A stretch of 50,321 bases of DNA from DASZGI01 sp035938995 (GTDB lineage Bacteria; Actinomycetota; Actinomycetes; Streptomycetales; Catenulisporaceae). The stretch's first letter is position 1, and the number at the start of each line of letters is the position of its first letter. Below are positions 34,430-41,574 of the stretch, in pieces. The translations under genes were made by a program, and so were the position numbers. The stretch spans positions 1 to 50,321 of the forward strand of contig NZ_DASZGI010000151.1 of NCBI RefSeq assembly GCF_035938995.1, given 5' to 3'. A model generated the notes under the pieces. That model was not told where the DNA came from. It did not search any database and saw only the letters and a list, made by a program, of their open reading frames with translations.

Positions 34430-35260
34430 TCAGCCGACGCGTGGCGGCACCGGCATGAATACGGTTCCCGGGTCCGTCGGGCGCAGCGCGTGGCCCGGTT
34501 GCGGCAAGACCCGCGCGGCCAGCCGTTGGCGTTCCTCGGCCTCGATGCGGCGCCGTTCGTCGGCAGCGATCCTCACGGCCACACCCGTCTTGTTCGCCAA
34601 GATCGAGACCAGCTCCGTCGTGATCGCCGCCGCCGGTTCGTCCACCCGCTGCCCCAAAAGTGTGCGGCGCAAGCCGTCGAATGCGGCAGTGAATGCGCTG
34701 GTCGGCGCCGCCGAGTGCTTCACGGCAGCCAGTGCCACCCGCTCGGTCTCCTCAGCGGCGGCCAGCTTGGCGCGGGTGTCGACGAGCACCGATTCGGCTT
34801 GGAGCCGGGCAGCGTGGGCGCCTTCGAGTGCCGCCTGCTGCCGCGCCTCGACATCGGCCGCCGCTCTGGCGCGGAGCAGCAAGTCCGTCTGAACACTCGG
34901 GTCAGCGTGATCACGCTGTGCGGCGCGTTCTTGCTCGGCGACCCGACGATGGTTGTCTGCGGCGGCCCGGAACCGATCGTCGGCGGCGCGCTCGTTCTTG
35001 ATCGCCACCGCGAGGGCGCGCTCCGCGTCGTCCACCACTTCGGTGAGCCGGTCGGCACGCGCGGTCGCTTGCTCGGCGATGGCACGCAGCTCGGCGACGT
35101 GTTCCACGCGGTCGGCTTGGTCGAGTAGCTGCGCGGCCTGCTGCTGGAGCGCGAGCGCTTCAGACCGGAGTTTCAGCACATGGAAATCAGCTGACTGCAA
35201 AAACTCGCTAAACAGGGTGCGCAGCTCCGGGGGGAGCGCGGCCAACGGATCGGCGGTCAC
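34430..35260 (-). CDS. Coiled-coil hypothetical protein
   Basis: The 276-residue protein is almost entirely helical, rich in Ala, Glu, Arg and Gln. The long heptad-like region spans residues about 25-175 (QQQAAQLLDQADRVEHVAEL; AERALAVAIKNERAADDRFR; AERVALAAVKHSA-like continuation). A C-terminal part follows (AVRIAADERRRIEAEERQRL). No membrane helix and no known enzymatic motif. It ends a leftward four-gene set; the GTG start overlaps the 127-residue protein's stop (GTGA). It could be a structural or DNA-tethering protein; function unknown. Confidence 0.65.
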   Translation of the reverse strand: MTADPLAALPPELRTLFSEFLQSADFHVLKLRSEALALQQQAAQLLDQADRVEHVAELRAIAEQATARADRLTEVVDDAERALAVAIKNERAADDRFRAAADNHRRVAEQERAAQRDHADPSVQTDLLLRARAAADVEARQQAALEGAHAARLQAESVLVDTRAKLAAAEETERVALAAVKHSAAPTSAFTAAFDGLRRTLLGQRVDEPAAAITTELVSILANKTGVAVRIAADERRRIEAEERQRLAARVLPQPGHALRPTDPGTVFMPVPPRVG

Positions 35261-35640
35261 GCGGCATCACCGGCACTGGTCGGCGCGGTGTCGAACGGCC
35301 GCTGAACCGGCACCGCCGACACGTCGAACGGTTTGGCCGGGACGAACCGCGACGCGTTCAAATCCATGTGCGCGACAGCCACAGAGCCCGGCCGCGACAC
35401 CGACGTTTCCGGGTGGTCGGCGCCCTGGCCGGTGTTGATCACGGCGTACGGCTCCGGCATTGGGGCAACACAGTGTGCCGCGAGCGAATCGGCGAGCGGC
35501 CCGGCCGACTTCCCTTGCGCGTCGTGACTGGCAGAGGCTTGAGCATGCAACGGCGTCCCGCCGTCGTCGGCCGGTTCCGGCTTGCTTCGACGCCGACGCT
35601 TCTCGACCTCGGCGCGGCCTTCATGGGTCACCTCAAGCAC
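35257..35640 (-). CDS. Hypothetical protein, disordered
   Basis: The 127-residue protein is Pro/Ala-rich with a basic N-terminal stretch (EVEKRRRRSKPEPADDGG) and no hydrophobic segments. The GTG at 35640 lies 4 bp after the zinc-ribbon stop. Family unknown. It is coupled to the coiled-coil gene by a GTGA overlap. Confidence 0.55.
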   Translation of the reverse strand: MLEVTHEGRAEVEKRRRRSKPEPADDGGTPLHAQASASHDAQGKSAGPLADSLAAHCVAPMPEPYAVINTGQGADHPETSVSRPGSVAVAHMDLNASRFVPAKPFDVSAVPVQRPFDTAPTSAGDAA

Positions 35641-35644
35641 AAGA

Positions 35645-35923
35645 TCACCGGCTCTTCGTCACGAGCGGACCATATACGTGCTGCCACGTCGCTTCTCGCA
35701 CGCCGGGGTCCACGTCATAGAGGTCAGCCGCGAGCGGATGCGTCTCGATCGGGCGGCTCGGCACAGCCGCTTTGAAAATGATCGCCGGTCGGCCGGACTT
35801 GCCGGTCACCGGCGGCAGCGCAGAGCCACACTGTGTGCAGAACGCCGCGCCCCGCTGACCCTTCCCGCACCCTCGCAGGCAACTCACCCGCGCCGACTTC
35901 TCAGCCCTCTTACTCCTGGCCAT
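35645..35923 (-). CDS. Small zinc-ribbon-like protein
   Basis: The 92-residue protein has two cysteine pairs, CLRGC (residues about 15-19) and CTQC (about 29-32), spaced like a zinc ribbon. The basic N-terminal MARSKRAEKSAR precedes it. The C-terminal half (AADLYDVDPGVREATWQHVY) looks structured. ATG 35923 overlaps the preceding gene by 14 nt. Nucleic-acid binding is inferred from the ribbon. Confidence 0.6.
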   Translation of the reverse strand: MARSKRAEKSARVSCLRGCGKGQRGAAFCTQCGSALPPVTGKSGRPAIIFKAAVPSRPIETHPLAADLYDVDPGVREATWQHVYGPLVTKSR

Positions 35924-36104
35924 CGGTGCTCCCCATCGGGGGCACGGCAAGCAACTGATCCACGGCAGCGACCGGGATACGGACCAGCCGATCCCCAAGC
36001 CGCACAGCCGGGAGCTGGCCAGATTTGATCATCTTGCGCACGACCCGCTCGCCGCAGCGAAACCGGGCGGCGACCTCACGTTCCGTCAACAACACGTCGT
36101 CCAC
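35910..36104 (-). CDS. Excisionase-like HTH protein
   Basis: The 64-residue protein is a MerR/Xis-type winged helix-turn-helix: LLTEREVAARFRCGERVVRK, then SGQLPAVRLGDRLVRIPVAA. GTG 36104 has a Shine-Dalgarno (ggaagggg) in a good position. It opens a leftward four-gene operon. Since another AlpA-like protein lies beside the integrase, this one may instead act as a regulator or serve the second recombinase. Confidence 0.75.
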   Translation of the reverse strand: MDDVLLTEREVAARFRCGERVVRKMIKSGQLPAVRLGDRLVRIPVAAVDQLLAVPPMGSTDGQE

Positions 36105-36156
36105 GGATACCCCTTCCGACGCCGCTGTGCGTCGCAACGCACTCCAACGCCGATGA

Positions 36157-36171
36157 TACCCGTGCGGGGTA
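36157..36171. promoter_or_regulatory. Short palindrome between divergent genes
   Basis: Arms taccc/gggta are separated by gtgcg, 53 bp before the excisionase-like start. A ttgaca box lies at 36227-36232 towards the rightward gene, but no clear -10 follows. A candidate operator for the divergent pair. Confidence 0.35.
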
Positions 36172-36301
36172 CTCTGAAGACAGCGTTCATGCAGTACAAA
36201 GCGATACGCAAACGCATACCGTGTAGTTGACAAACGAAACAAGGTTCGGCAGGAAGGCACCACAGCCAAAACGCCGACGCGGAAGGCATAAGGAAGCAGA
36301 C

Positions 36302-36829
36302 ATGCCAGCACCATCCGCACAACAAGCTCTCGTCGCCGAACGACGTGGGCGCGTCCTGCGCATGCGCATCGCCGCTATCCCGGTGCCCACCATCGCTCGG
36401 GAACTCGGCATCGCCGAACAGACCGTTTACACCGATACAAGTCGCGCGCTGGAGTCCCGCGTCAGAGAGCTGGACGCAGCAGTCAACGAGTACCGCGCCT
36501 TGGAGTTGGAAAAGCTGGAGACCATGGAGCGCGTCGCATGGGGCGTCGTCCACCACGCGCGCCCGCATGTGTCCGTGTCCGGCAGGGTTGCTCGCCATCC
36601 GGAGACGGGCGAGGTTCTATTGGACGACGGCCCGCCGCTGGCTGCGATTGACCGGCTGTTGAGAATCCAGGAACGCCGGGCCAGGTTGATGGGGCTCGAT
36701 GCCGCCGCGAAGACCACTGTCACCGTCGAGGCCACGTCGCCACAGGACGTTGACGCCGAGATCTGCCGCCTTTTCAGCGAGCTGGTCGCGGGTCGCCCGG
36801 AATTGCCGCCGGGCCACCCAGAGGCTTGA
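36302..36829 (+). CDS. Helix-turn-helix protein resembling phage small terminase subunits
   Basis: The 175-residue protein has an N-terminal HTH (residues about 10-50; LRMRIAAIPVPTIARELGIA, EQTVYTDTSRAL), a central helical stretch (YRALELEKLETMERVAWGVV) and a C-terminal AAIDRLLRIQERRARLMGLD motif. That three-part layout is common in terminase-small-subunit-like proteins of actinophages and their satellites. No large terminase is in the window. ATG 36302 has Shine-Dalgarno ggaag. A simple transcriptional regulator is the alternative. Confidence 0.6.
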   Translation: MPAPSAQQALVAERRGRVLRMRIAAIPVPTIARELGIAEQTVYTDTSRALESRVRELDAAVNEYRALELEKLETMERVAWGVVHHARPHVSVSGRVARHPETGEVLLDDGPPLAAIDRLLRIQERRARLMGLDAAAKTTVTVEATSPQDVDAEICRLFSELVAGRPELPPGHPEA

Positions 36830-36857
36830 ACGAGCCGAACTCTTCACTAATCGGCGA

Positions 36858-36881
36858 CCGGGCATTCGGCCGCCTGCCCGG
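36858..36881. terminator. Hairpin between convergent genes
   Basis: A 7-bp stem ccgggca/tgcccgg with a 10-nt loop lies between the convergent stops at 36829 and 36908. Confidence 0.45.
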
Positions 36882-36907
36882 CCGACTCGGTCGTCACGCC
36901 GCCGGGT

Positions 36908-37954
36908 TCAGAGCCCGACGCCACGCATCGGGTTATCCGTCCACTTGTCTACGGCCCTGATGTATCCGAGCACGGCAGTCGAGCGCTCCGACCAGCGCCC
37001 TTGAGCCGCAATCGCGGACACGGGCGCCCCTGCTTTATATGCGGACGTTGCTCCGCCTGCGCGTAGCCCATGGGCGCTGTAGAGCTCCGCTCCGGGCAGG
37101 CATGCGCGTTCGGCTGCCGCGCGGACGGCGCGGCCGATTCCGTCCGGACTGATCGAGGCTCCAAGGTTGCCGTGCCGGTCCACGGACCGCAGCAGAGGGC
37201 CGGAGGTGATGCCGTGGTCGGCGAGCGCGTCGAGGTAGCGGCGCACGACGCGGACCGGGTCGGTGGCGCTGTGCACCCCGCGCGGGATGGCGATTTCGGC
37301 GCCGATCGCGTCCTGGTCGGTTTTGCTCGACCTGATCAAGATCATCAGTCCGTCGTCCGTCTCGGACACGTCCTCGATCCGCAGTGCGGCCAGTTCCGAG
37401 CGGCGCCCCATCAGGGTGAAGCCCAACACCAAGAGCGCGGCGTCCCGCGTGCCGATCAGGGTGTGCGGGGTCGCGTCGATCATGGCGCGTAGCCGCTCGA
37501 TCGTAACCGGCGGCGCCTTGTGGGTGCGCTCGCCCCGGTCGGCCCGGTCGCGCCGATGCGTCTTCAGGACCCGGCGCGCGGCCTCGGTGTCCGGCTGGCC
37601 TCTGAAGCCGGTCAGCCGGTGTTGGGTGCGAATCGCGGTGATCGCCTGGTCGATGCTGCTCGACCCCAGGTCGAGGTCACACAGATGGTTGACGAACTCG
37701 GCCAGGGTCTCCGCCGTGGCGGGGTACGGGGTGCGGCCCGTCTCGGCGCACCAGGTTTCGAACCGGTCGAGCTGGCGGACATACGCACGCCGGGTGTTGT
37801 CGGGGGTCGCCGCCTCGATCCGCGCGCGGGTCCGGTCGGACACCGAGCGATCGGGGGTGGCGGGTTCGAGGGCGGCGTGCGGCCGGGTGCGGCTCTGCAT
37901 CGCGGCGAATCCGGCGGCGAGGGAAGTCGAGTCGGAGGTCGGGTCGGCGGTCAT
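36908..37954 (-). CDS. Second tyrosine recombinase of the element
   Basis: The 348-residue protein has a SAM-like N-terminal core-binding domain (residues about 50-130; NTRRAYVRQLDRFETWCAET) and a catalytic domain. The catalytic set is complete: R185 (LMGRRSELAAL), K211, H295-R298 (AHGLRAGG), W321 (GRWSERS) and the nucleophile Y331. It differs from the integrase at the right end, lacking the N-terminal arm-binding domain. This suits a resolvase or invertase acting on the element or its circular form. Start ATG 37954. Confidence 0.85.
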   Translation of the reverse strand: MTADPTSDSTSLAAGFAAMQSRTRPHAALEPATPDRSVSDRTRARIEAATPDNTRRAYVRQLDRFETWCAETGRTPYPATAETLAEFVNHLCDLDLGSSSIDQAITAIRTQHRLTGFRGQPDTEAARRVLKTHRRDRADRGERTHKAPPVTIERLRAMIDATPHTLIGTRDAALLVLGFTLMGRRSELAALRIEDVSETDDGLMILIRSSKTDQDAIGAEIAIPRGVHSATDPVRVVRRYLDALADHGITSGPLLRSVDRHGNLGASISPDGIGRAVRAAAERACLPGAELYSAHGLRAGGATSAYKAGAPVSAIAAQGRWSERSTAVLGYIRAVDKWTDNPMRGVGL

Positions 37955-38158
37955 GACCCCATTCTAGATCGCGATATTTAGCCATATCAAGACTCAGAGT
38001 GGTGGGCCTCTGGGTGCGTTGCGTGGCGCCTGGAGTCGGCTGGACGCGTTTAGAGTCCGTGCCCGACGGGTCGTCAGTCGATCACTTCGACCGGTCGGGG
38101 TCCGTCTCGCTTCCCCGTCTGCGGGACGCCGTCGGGATCGGTGGCTACGCTGCCCGGC

Positions 38159-38422
38159 ATGGCACGCATGACGCCGGAAGAGGCGAAGTCAACCAACGTG
38201 ATCATCAGCTACCTGGCAGGTCGGGGCGAGCCGCTACCGGCCGAAGTAGTGCACTCCCTCGAAACGCTCGCCAACCGGGCGCACAACCGGCTCCAGCACG
38301 GTTGGGACGAGGCGAAGGTGCGCCAGCATTGGCCCGACGCGTATCCGCGGCTGGTTGCAGCAGCGCCAACGGACGGTGGATCAGGGGGCGGCGACACGAC
38401 AACGGAGGCCGAATCCCGCTAG
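38159..38422 (+). CDS. Small hypothetical protein
   Basis: An 87-residue protein (MTPEEAKSTNVIISYLAGRG; VVHSLETLANRAHNRLQHGW; EAKVRQHWPDAYPRLV) mostly helical, with a Gly-rich C terminus. GTG 38141, ATG 38159 and ATG 38168 are all possible starts; none has a good Shine-Dalgarno. Unknown family. Confidence 0.5.
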   Translation: MARMTPEEAKSTNVIISYLAGRGEPLPAEVVHSLETLANRAHNRLQHGWDEAKVRQHWPDAYPRLVAAAPTDGGSGGGDTTTEAESR

Positions 38423-38533
38423 GTCCGTGCGGCGATGCTTCTCACAGTCGGGGGGTCACCGCGCGATACCCGGCCTCACCCGTTCAGCCTCCCCACTGTG
38501 CCATCACCAGACCCACCGGGTGATCATGGCGGC

Positions 38534-39007
38534 ATGGTGAACCTCAAGGTAACGTTCACGGAGGGCCAAGAACCACAGCTTCGTGACGTAGTCCGTCATC
38601 TCGTAGGCATGCTCGAACTGGCCGACCTTGCGGAACGGCTTGCGAGCGCGAACGATCACAAAGCGCTAGGCGAGGTCAACGCATGGTGTAGCACACGAAT
38701 CGCTGCACGACGACGCCAGGGAGTCGTCTTCCCACCAACCATCGACGAGCAGGACGCCAGTGCGCAGGTCGTGGATCTTGTGCTCGTTGGATCGGCAGTG
38801 ACCGTTTTCCTTCGATGGGATGCGCTGAGCGGCAGCCGAGTAGCAGACACCCTTGACGGTCTTCTTCTCCGCGCCCGTGGCAGGGTGAGTCACGTGATGA
38901 CGATCGGTGGCGAAGCCGTGGACGTCCTCCAGTCCGAGCGTATCGGCATGTACGCCTCCGAAGTTGCGGCCGACCTGCCGCACAATCTGGTCACGGAGTT
39001 GACCTAA
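38534..39007 (+). CDS. Hypothetical protein
   Basis: The 157-residue protein reads MVNLKVTFTEGQEPQLRDVV, LAERLASANDHKALGEVNAW, VDLVLVGSAVTVFLRWDALS and HVMTIGGEAVDVLQSERIGM. A mixed alpha/beta layout with no recognised motif. The start is ATG 38534 because the longer frame upstream has poor codon use. Confidence 0.55.
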   Translation: MVNLKVTFTEGQEPQLRDVVRHLVGMLELADLAERLASANDHKALGEVNAWCSTRIAARRRQGVVFPPTIDEQDASAQVVDLVLVGSAVTVFLRWDALSGSRVADTLDGLLLRARGRVSHVMTIGGEAVDVLQSERIGMYASEVAADLPHNLVTELT

Positions 39008-39149
39008 TCGCCGCCTACCTATCGGCCGGTCACCGTCGTCCGCTCGGCTCCCTCCGTCGTCACCGCGCGCTTAGTAACTGGCATTAACACATTCACCGTG
39101 ACCGGGGCGATGGTGGAACAGCAGTACTCCGCGACCGAGAAGGCCCCCG

Positions 39150-39368
39150 ATGACCGACAACTCGACCAGCTTCAACAACACCGTCAAGGACGACCACCTG
39201 AACGCCGCGTTCAACTTCGGCGGCGCCGAGCGCGGTGGACGCCGCCGTGCCCGCGTCACCCCCGACCCGGACGCCGCGGTGCTGCCGCTGCCCGTCGCCC
39301 CCTCGCCGCGACGGGGCATTCAGCGCGGCGAGTCCAGCCGGGACGACACCCCGTGCGGTACCCGCTAA
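39150..39368 (+). CDS. Small hypothetical protein
   Basis: The 72-residue protein (MTDNSTSFNNTVKDDHLNAA; FGGAERGGRRRARVTPDPDA) has an N-terminal Asn-rich stretch and a basic, Pro-rich C terminus. No family recognised. A weak Shine-Dalgarno (agaagg) lies upstream. Confidence 0.5.
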   Translation: MTDNSTSFNNTVKDDHLNAAFNFGGAERGGRRRARVTPDPDAAVLPLPVAPSPRRGIQRGESSRDDTPCGTR

Positions 39369-39407
39369 AGACGCCGTTCGCTCCGCCACCGGCACCACCT
39401 CCGGATA

Positions 39408-39442
39408 GGCCCCATGGTGGTCACCGCGACCGCGGTGGGGCC
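39408..39442 (+). terminator. GC-rich hairpin after the small gene at 39150
   Basis: Arms ggcccca (39408-39414) and tggggcc (39436-39442) close over an alternative inner caccgc/gcggtg hairpin. It lies 40 bp after the stop at 39368. Confidence 0.45.
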
Positions 39443-39563
39443 GCCGGGGTGGTACGCCGGGGGCTTGGCCGGGGTGCGCGCCACCTTCACAGGTGGGGTG
39501 ACCAGGGGGCAAGGGCCAGCCGGCAGTCGGGTAGCGGCACGCTATGGGCTGCTTGGCCGGGGG

Positions 39564-40376
39564 TCACTCGGACCATGGCGCATCCGGCGCCCGCGTACCG
39601 TCCGGGTCGCGTCGGGGGACGCGTCCGGCGGTGATGGACGGCGCCGCGCCGTCCGGGTCGCCGTAGTAGGCCAGCAGCAGATCGATAAATCGCCCCAGGT
39701 CATCGCGGTCCATCCTGGCGTGGAGCTGTGCGGCGGCACGTGTGAGATCATCCGTGACCACGTATTTCAGCAGCTCGTTGAAATCATTAGGCTGCATATT
39801 CTTCCGAAGTGTGGTGGCGACGGAATGAGGGCTGGTTACGTTCACTGATATGCGCTTGGGGCGAATGCCCGCACTCACGGCGGCGCGGTTCACGGTGAGT
39901 TGTCCGGCCAGGACATCCGAATAGACTTCGGGGTGCTGCTCGCGCAGGCGACGGCGTTGCTGATCTGCGCGGTCACGTGTCCCCGCAGGCGTGAGCGTGG
40001 AGTGAATCATTCCACCCTGGCTGTGTTGGTTCGTGCCCACGGGGTTCTGCACCGCACGCTCCAGCAGGTTCAGCGCTGTGGGGTCGTCGGCAATCAGGCG
40101 ACGCAGGGTCCTCACATTCGTGTCAAGACCTCGTGGCCACTCAGCAGTGACGAATGCGGAGAAAACGGTGTACCGCATGACTTCGTCGCTCGTTGTTGTA
40201 AATTCACGCCATGATCCTTGTTCTAGGATCTCTCGGAGCAAGCGGGGGGCCGTCGTGAATGCGTCGCTCGCGTCCATGACGGCCAAGGCGAGTTCGTGGA
40301 CCAGCGCGCCGCGCTCGGCCCGTGCGGCGTGCACGTTGGGATCGTCGAGCGCTTCGGTGGGTGGCGTCGATACCAT
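39564..40376 (-). CDS. Hypothetical protein with HTH-like segment
   Basis: The 270-residue protein has the motif LREQHPEVYSDVLAGQLTVNRAAVSAGIRPKRISV (about residues 145-180), which I recall from many actinobacterial plasmid and prophage proteins and which looks like a helix-turn-helix. The N-terminal half is helical (LVHELALAVMDASDAFTTAP). ATG 40376 has an AGGGA Shine-Dalgarno. Possible plasmid maintenance or regulatory function, inferred. Confidence 0.6.
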   Translation of the reverse strand: MVSTPPTEALDDPNVHAARAERGALVHELALAVMDASDAFTTAPRLLREILEQGSWREFTTTSDEVMRYTVFSAFVTAEWPRGLDTNVRTLRRLIADDPTALNLLERAVQNPVGTNQHSQGGMIHSTLTPAGTRDRADQQRRRLREQHPEVYSDVLAGQLTVNRAAVSAGIRPKRISVNVTSPHSVATTLRKNMQPNDFNELLKYVVTDDLTRAAAQLHARMDRDDLGRFIDLLLAYYGDPDGAAPSITAGRVPRRDPDGTRAPDAPWSE

Positions 40377-40880
40377 GATTATTCCCTGGGGGTGGTGAAT
40401 TCCCAGGTCGCGCCCGCCTCGACACGCGCCCGCAACGAGATCAGCGGGACGTGTCCGGCAGGGGCGTGAGGGCGCTCGGGTGCAATCGCACATGCGCATC
40501 GGCGGTGCCGGTAGCCGCGGTCGGCCAGCGGCCAGACCGGGAAGGTGAAAGTAACGTCAGTTTACCCCGCCTGACTGCGCCTGACCGCGTCCAGCGGCGT
40601 CGGCCACCGTTCGGTACATCCGGGGTCTGCATGCGGGTGGTCTGCTGCACGGCGGGCGGCGGCCCCGGGTGGGAACCGCCGCCCGCTTTGTATCCCTGCC
40701 AGCCCTGCCATAGCTAGCCGAGCCGTCTACGCCGAACCAAACCTCGCCGCGCCTGCCGCGACGCGCCAAACCATGCCGTACCACCCACGCCAAGCCTTGA
40801 ATTCGTCGATCGTAACCCGCACAGCCCATTCGCCGCGCCGAACACGTGCACTCGCGATCAAGATCCCGCAGGCTGGAACC
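40377..40880. other. 504-bp intergenic stretch with a terminator and short repeats
   Basis: No convincing gene: frames here have poor codon use. It contains a terminator hairpin at 40652-40686 and, at about 40700-40800, repeated short motifs (ccaaacc- and gccga-type units on the + strand). It may hold the promoter of the leftward gene at 40376. Confidence 0.5.
40652..40686 (+). terminator. Rho-independent-like terminator
   Basis: An 11-bp GC stem gcgggcggcgg/ccgccgcccgc (40652-40662 and 40676-40686) with a 13-nt loop, followed by tttgtat. No recognisable + strand gene immediately precedes it. Confidence 0.6.
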
Positions 40881-41141
40881 ATGAACGACGGACGCGAGGG
40901 ACCTCATTTCTCGACGATCATTGGCCTCGAAGACGGCGACGTCATCGTGCTGCCGGACGGCAGCGGTCGCGTTGGCACCGTGATTGCGCACCGCGATGAC
41001 GAGCGCTATTCGGTGCTCGTCGCCTGCGGAGCCATCGAGCTTAACGACGAAGCGTCGGACTATGGGTACGAGTACGAGTTCTTCGATGATGACGAGCCAC
41101 ACAGGTCTGTCCTGGTCCTGCTCCAGCAGGGAACTACCTGA
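40881..41141 (+). CDS. Small acidic hypothetical protein
   Basis: The 86-residue protein (IIGLEDGDVIVLPDGSGRVG; YSVLVACGAIELNDEASDYG; EYEFFDDDEPHRSVLVLLQQ) is strongly acidic with alternating beta stretches, resembling a small SH3-like barrel. No family is certain. It converges on the gene at 41171. Confidence 0.6.
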   Translation: MNDGREGPHFSTIIGLEDGDVIVLPDGSGRVGTVIAHRDDERYSVLVACGAIELNDEASDYGYEYEFFDDDEPHRSVLVLLQQGTT

Positions 41142-41170
41142 GTGGACTGCCTCAGTCCAGGTTTGGTCGG

Positions 41171-41431
41171 TCATCGCTCTGCAAGCCACCCTTGATTCAG
41201 GAGCTCGCGGAACTCGGCCGCGATCATGTCCGGCGTGACTCGCCGGATAGTGCCGACAAACCCGTTTCGGTGCCGCGTCGGCGGGATGATCAGGGTCCGC
41301 GTCGTCGGCGAGATCTCCGTGTCCGGCCCGGCGATCACCGAATGCCTCGTGGAAATGATCAGCGAATCGCCTGCCGACTCGGAGAACGGGTTCTCCGCCG
41401 CCACGGCCGTCCGTCCGCCCGTCGCGGTCAC
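41171..41431 (-). CDS. Small hypothetical protein downstream of rep
   Basis: Start GTG 41431 with ggggcgg upstream gives 86 residues (SLIISTRHSVIAGPDTEISP; LIIPPTRHRNGFVGTIRRVT; MIAAEFRELLNQGWLAER). The C-terminal end is conserved-looking. A longer in-frame start at 41617 would translate across the large hairpin at 41449-41489 and overlap rep, which is less likely. The gene then has that hairpin in its leader. Unknown function. Confidence 0.45.
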   Translation of the reverse strand: MTATGGRTAVAAENPFSESAGDSLIISTRHSVIAGPDTEISPTTRTLIIPPTRHRNGFVGTIRRVTPDMIAAEFRELLNQGWLAER

Positions 41432-41448
41432 CGCGTCACCGCCCCGGC

Positions 41449-41489
41449 CACGCACGCACGTCTCTCCTAAAGAGAGACGTGCGTGCGTG
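41449..41489. repeat. Perfect 18-bp hairpin with flanking GCGT repeats
   Basis: Arms 41449-41466 and 41472-41489 are exact inverted repeats of cacgcacgcacgtctctc around a 5-nt ctaaa loop. A further array of GCGT/GCAC units continues to about 41550, including ggcacg-tatg-cgtgcc (about 41527-41542). It lies between rep and a small gene. Candidates are a replication origin, a leader structure or a strong terminator. Confidence 0.7.
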
Positions 41490-41574
41490 CGTGCCTTCAC
41501 GTGGGCGCACGCAGGGTGCGCACGCAGGCACGTATGCGTGCCATGCGCGCAGGTCGGCGACATATCGTGCATGA

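Noticed and set aside
40451..40717. Small Cys-rich frame on the + strand (ends PCQPCHS)
   Set aside because: It runs through a terminator hairpin, has poor codon use and no start with a ribosome-binding site.
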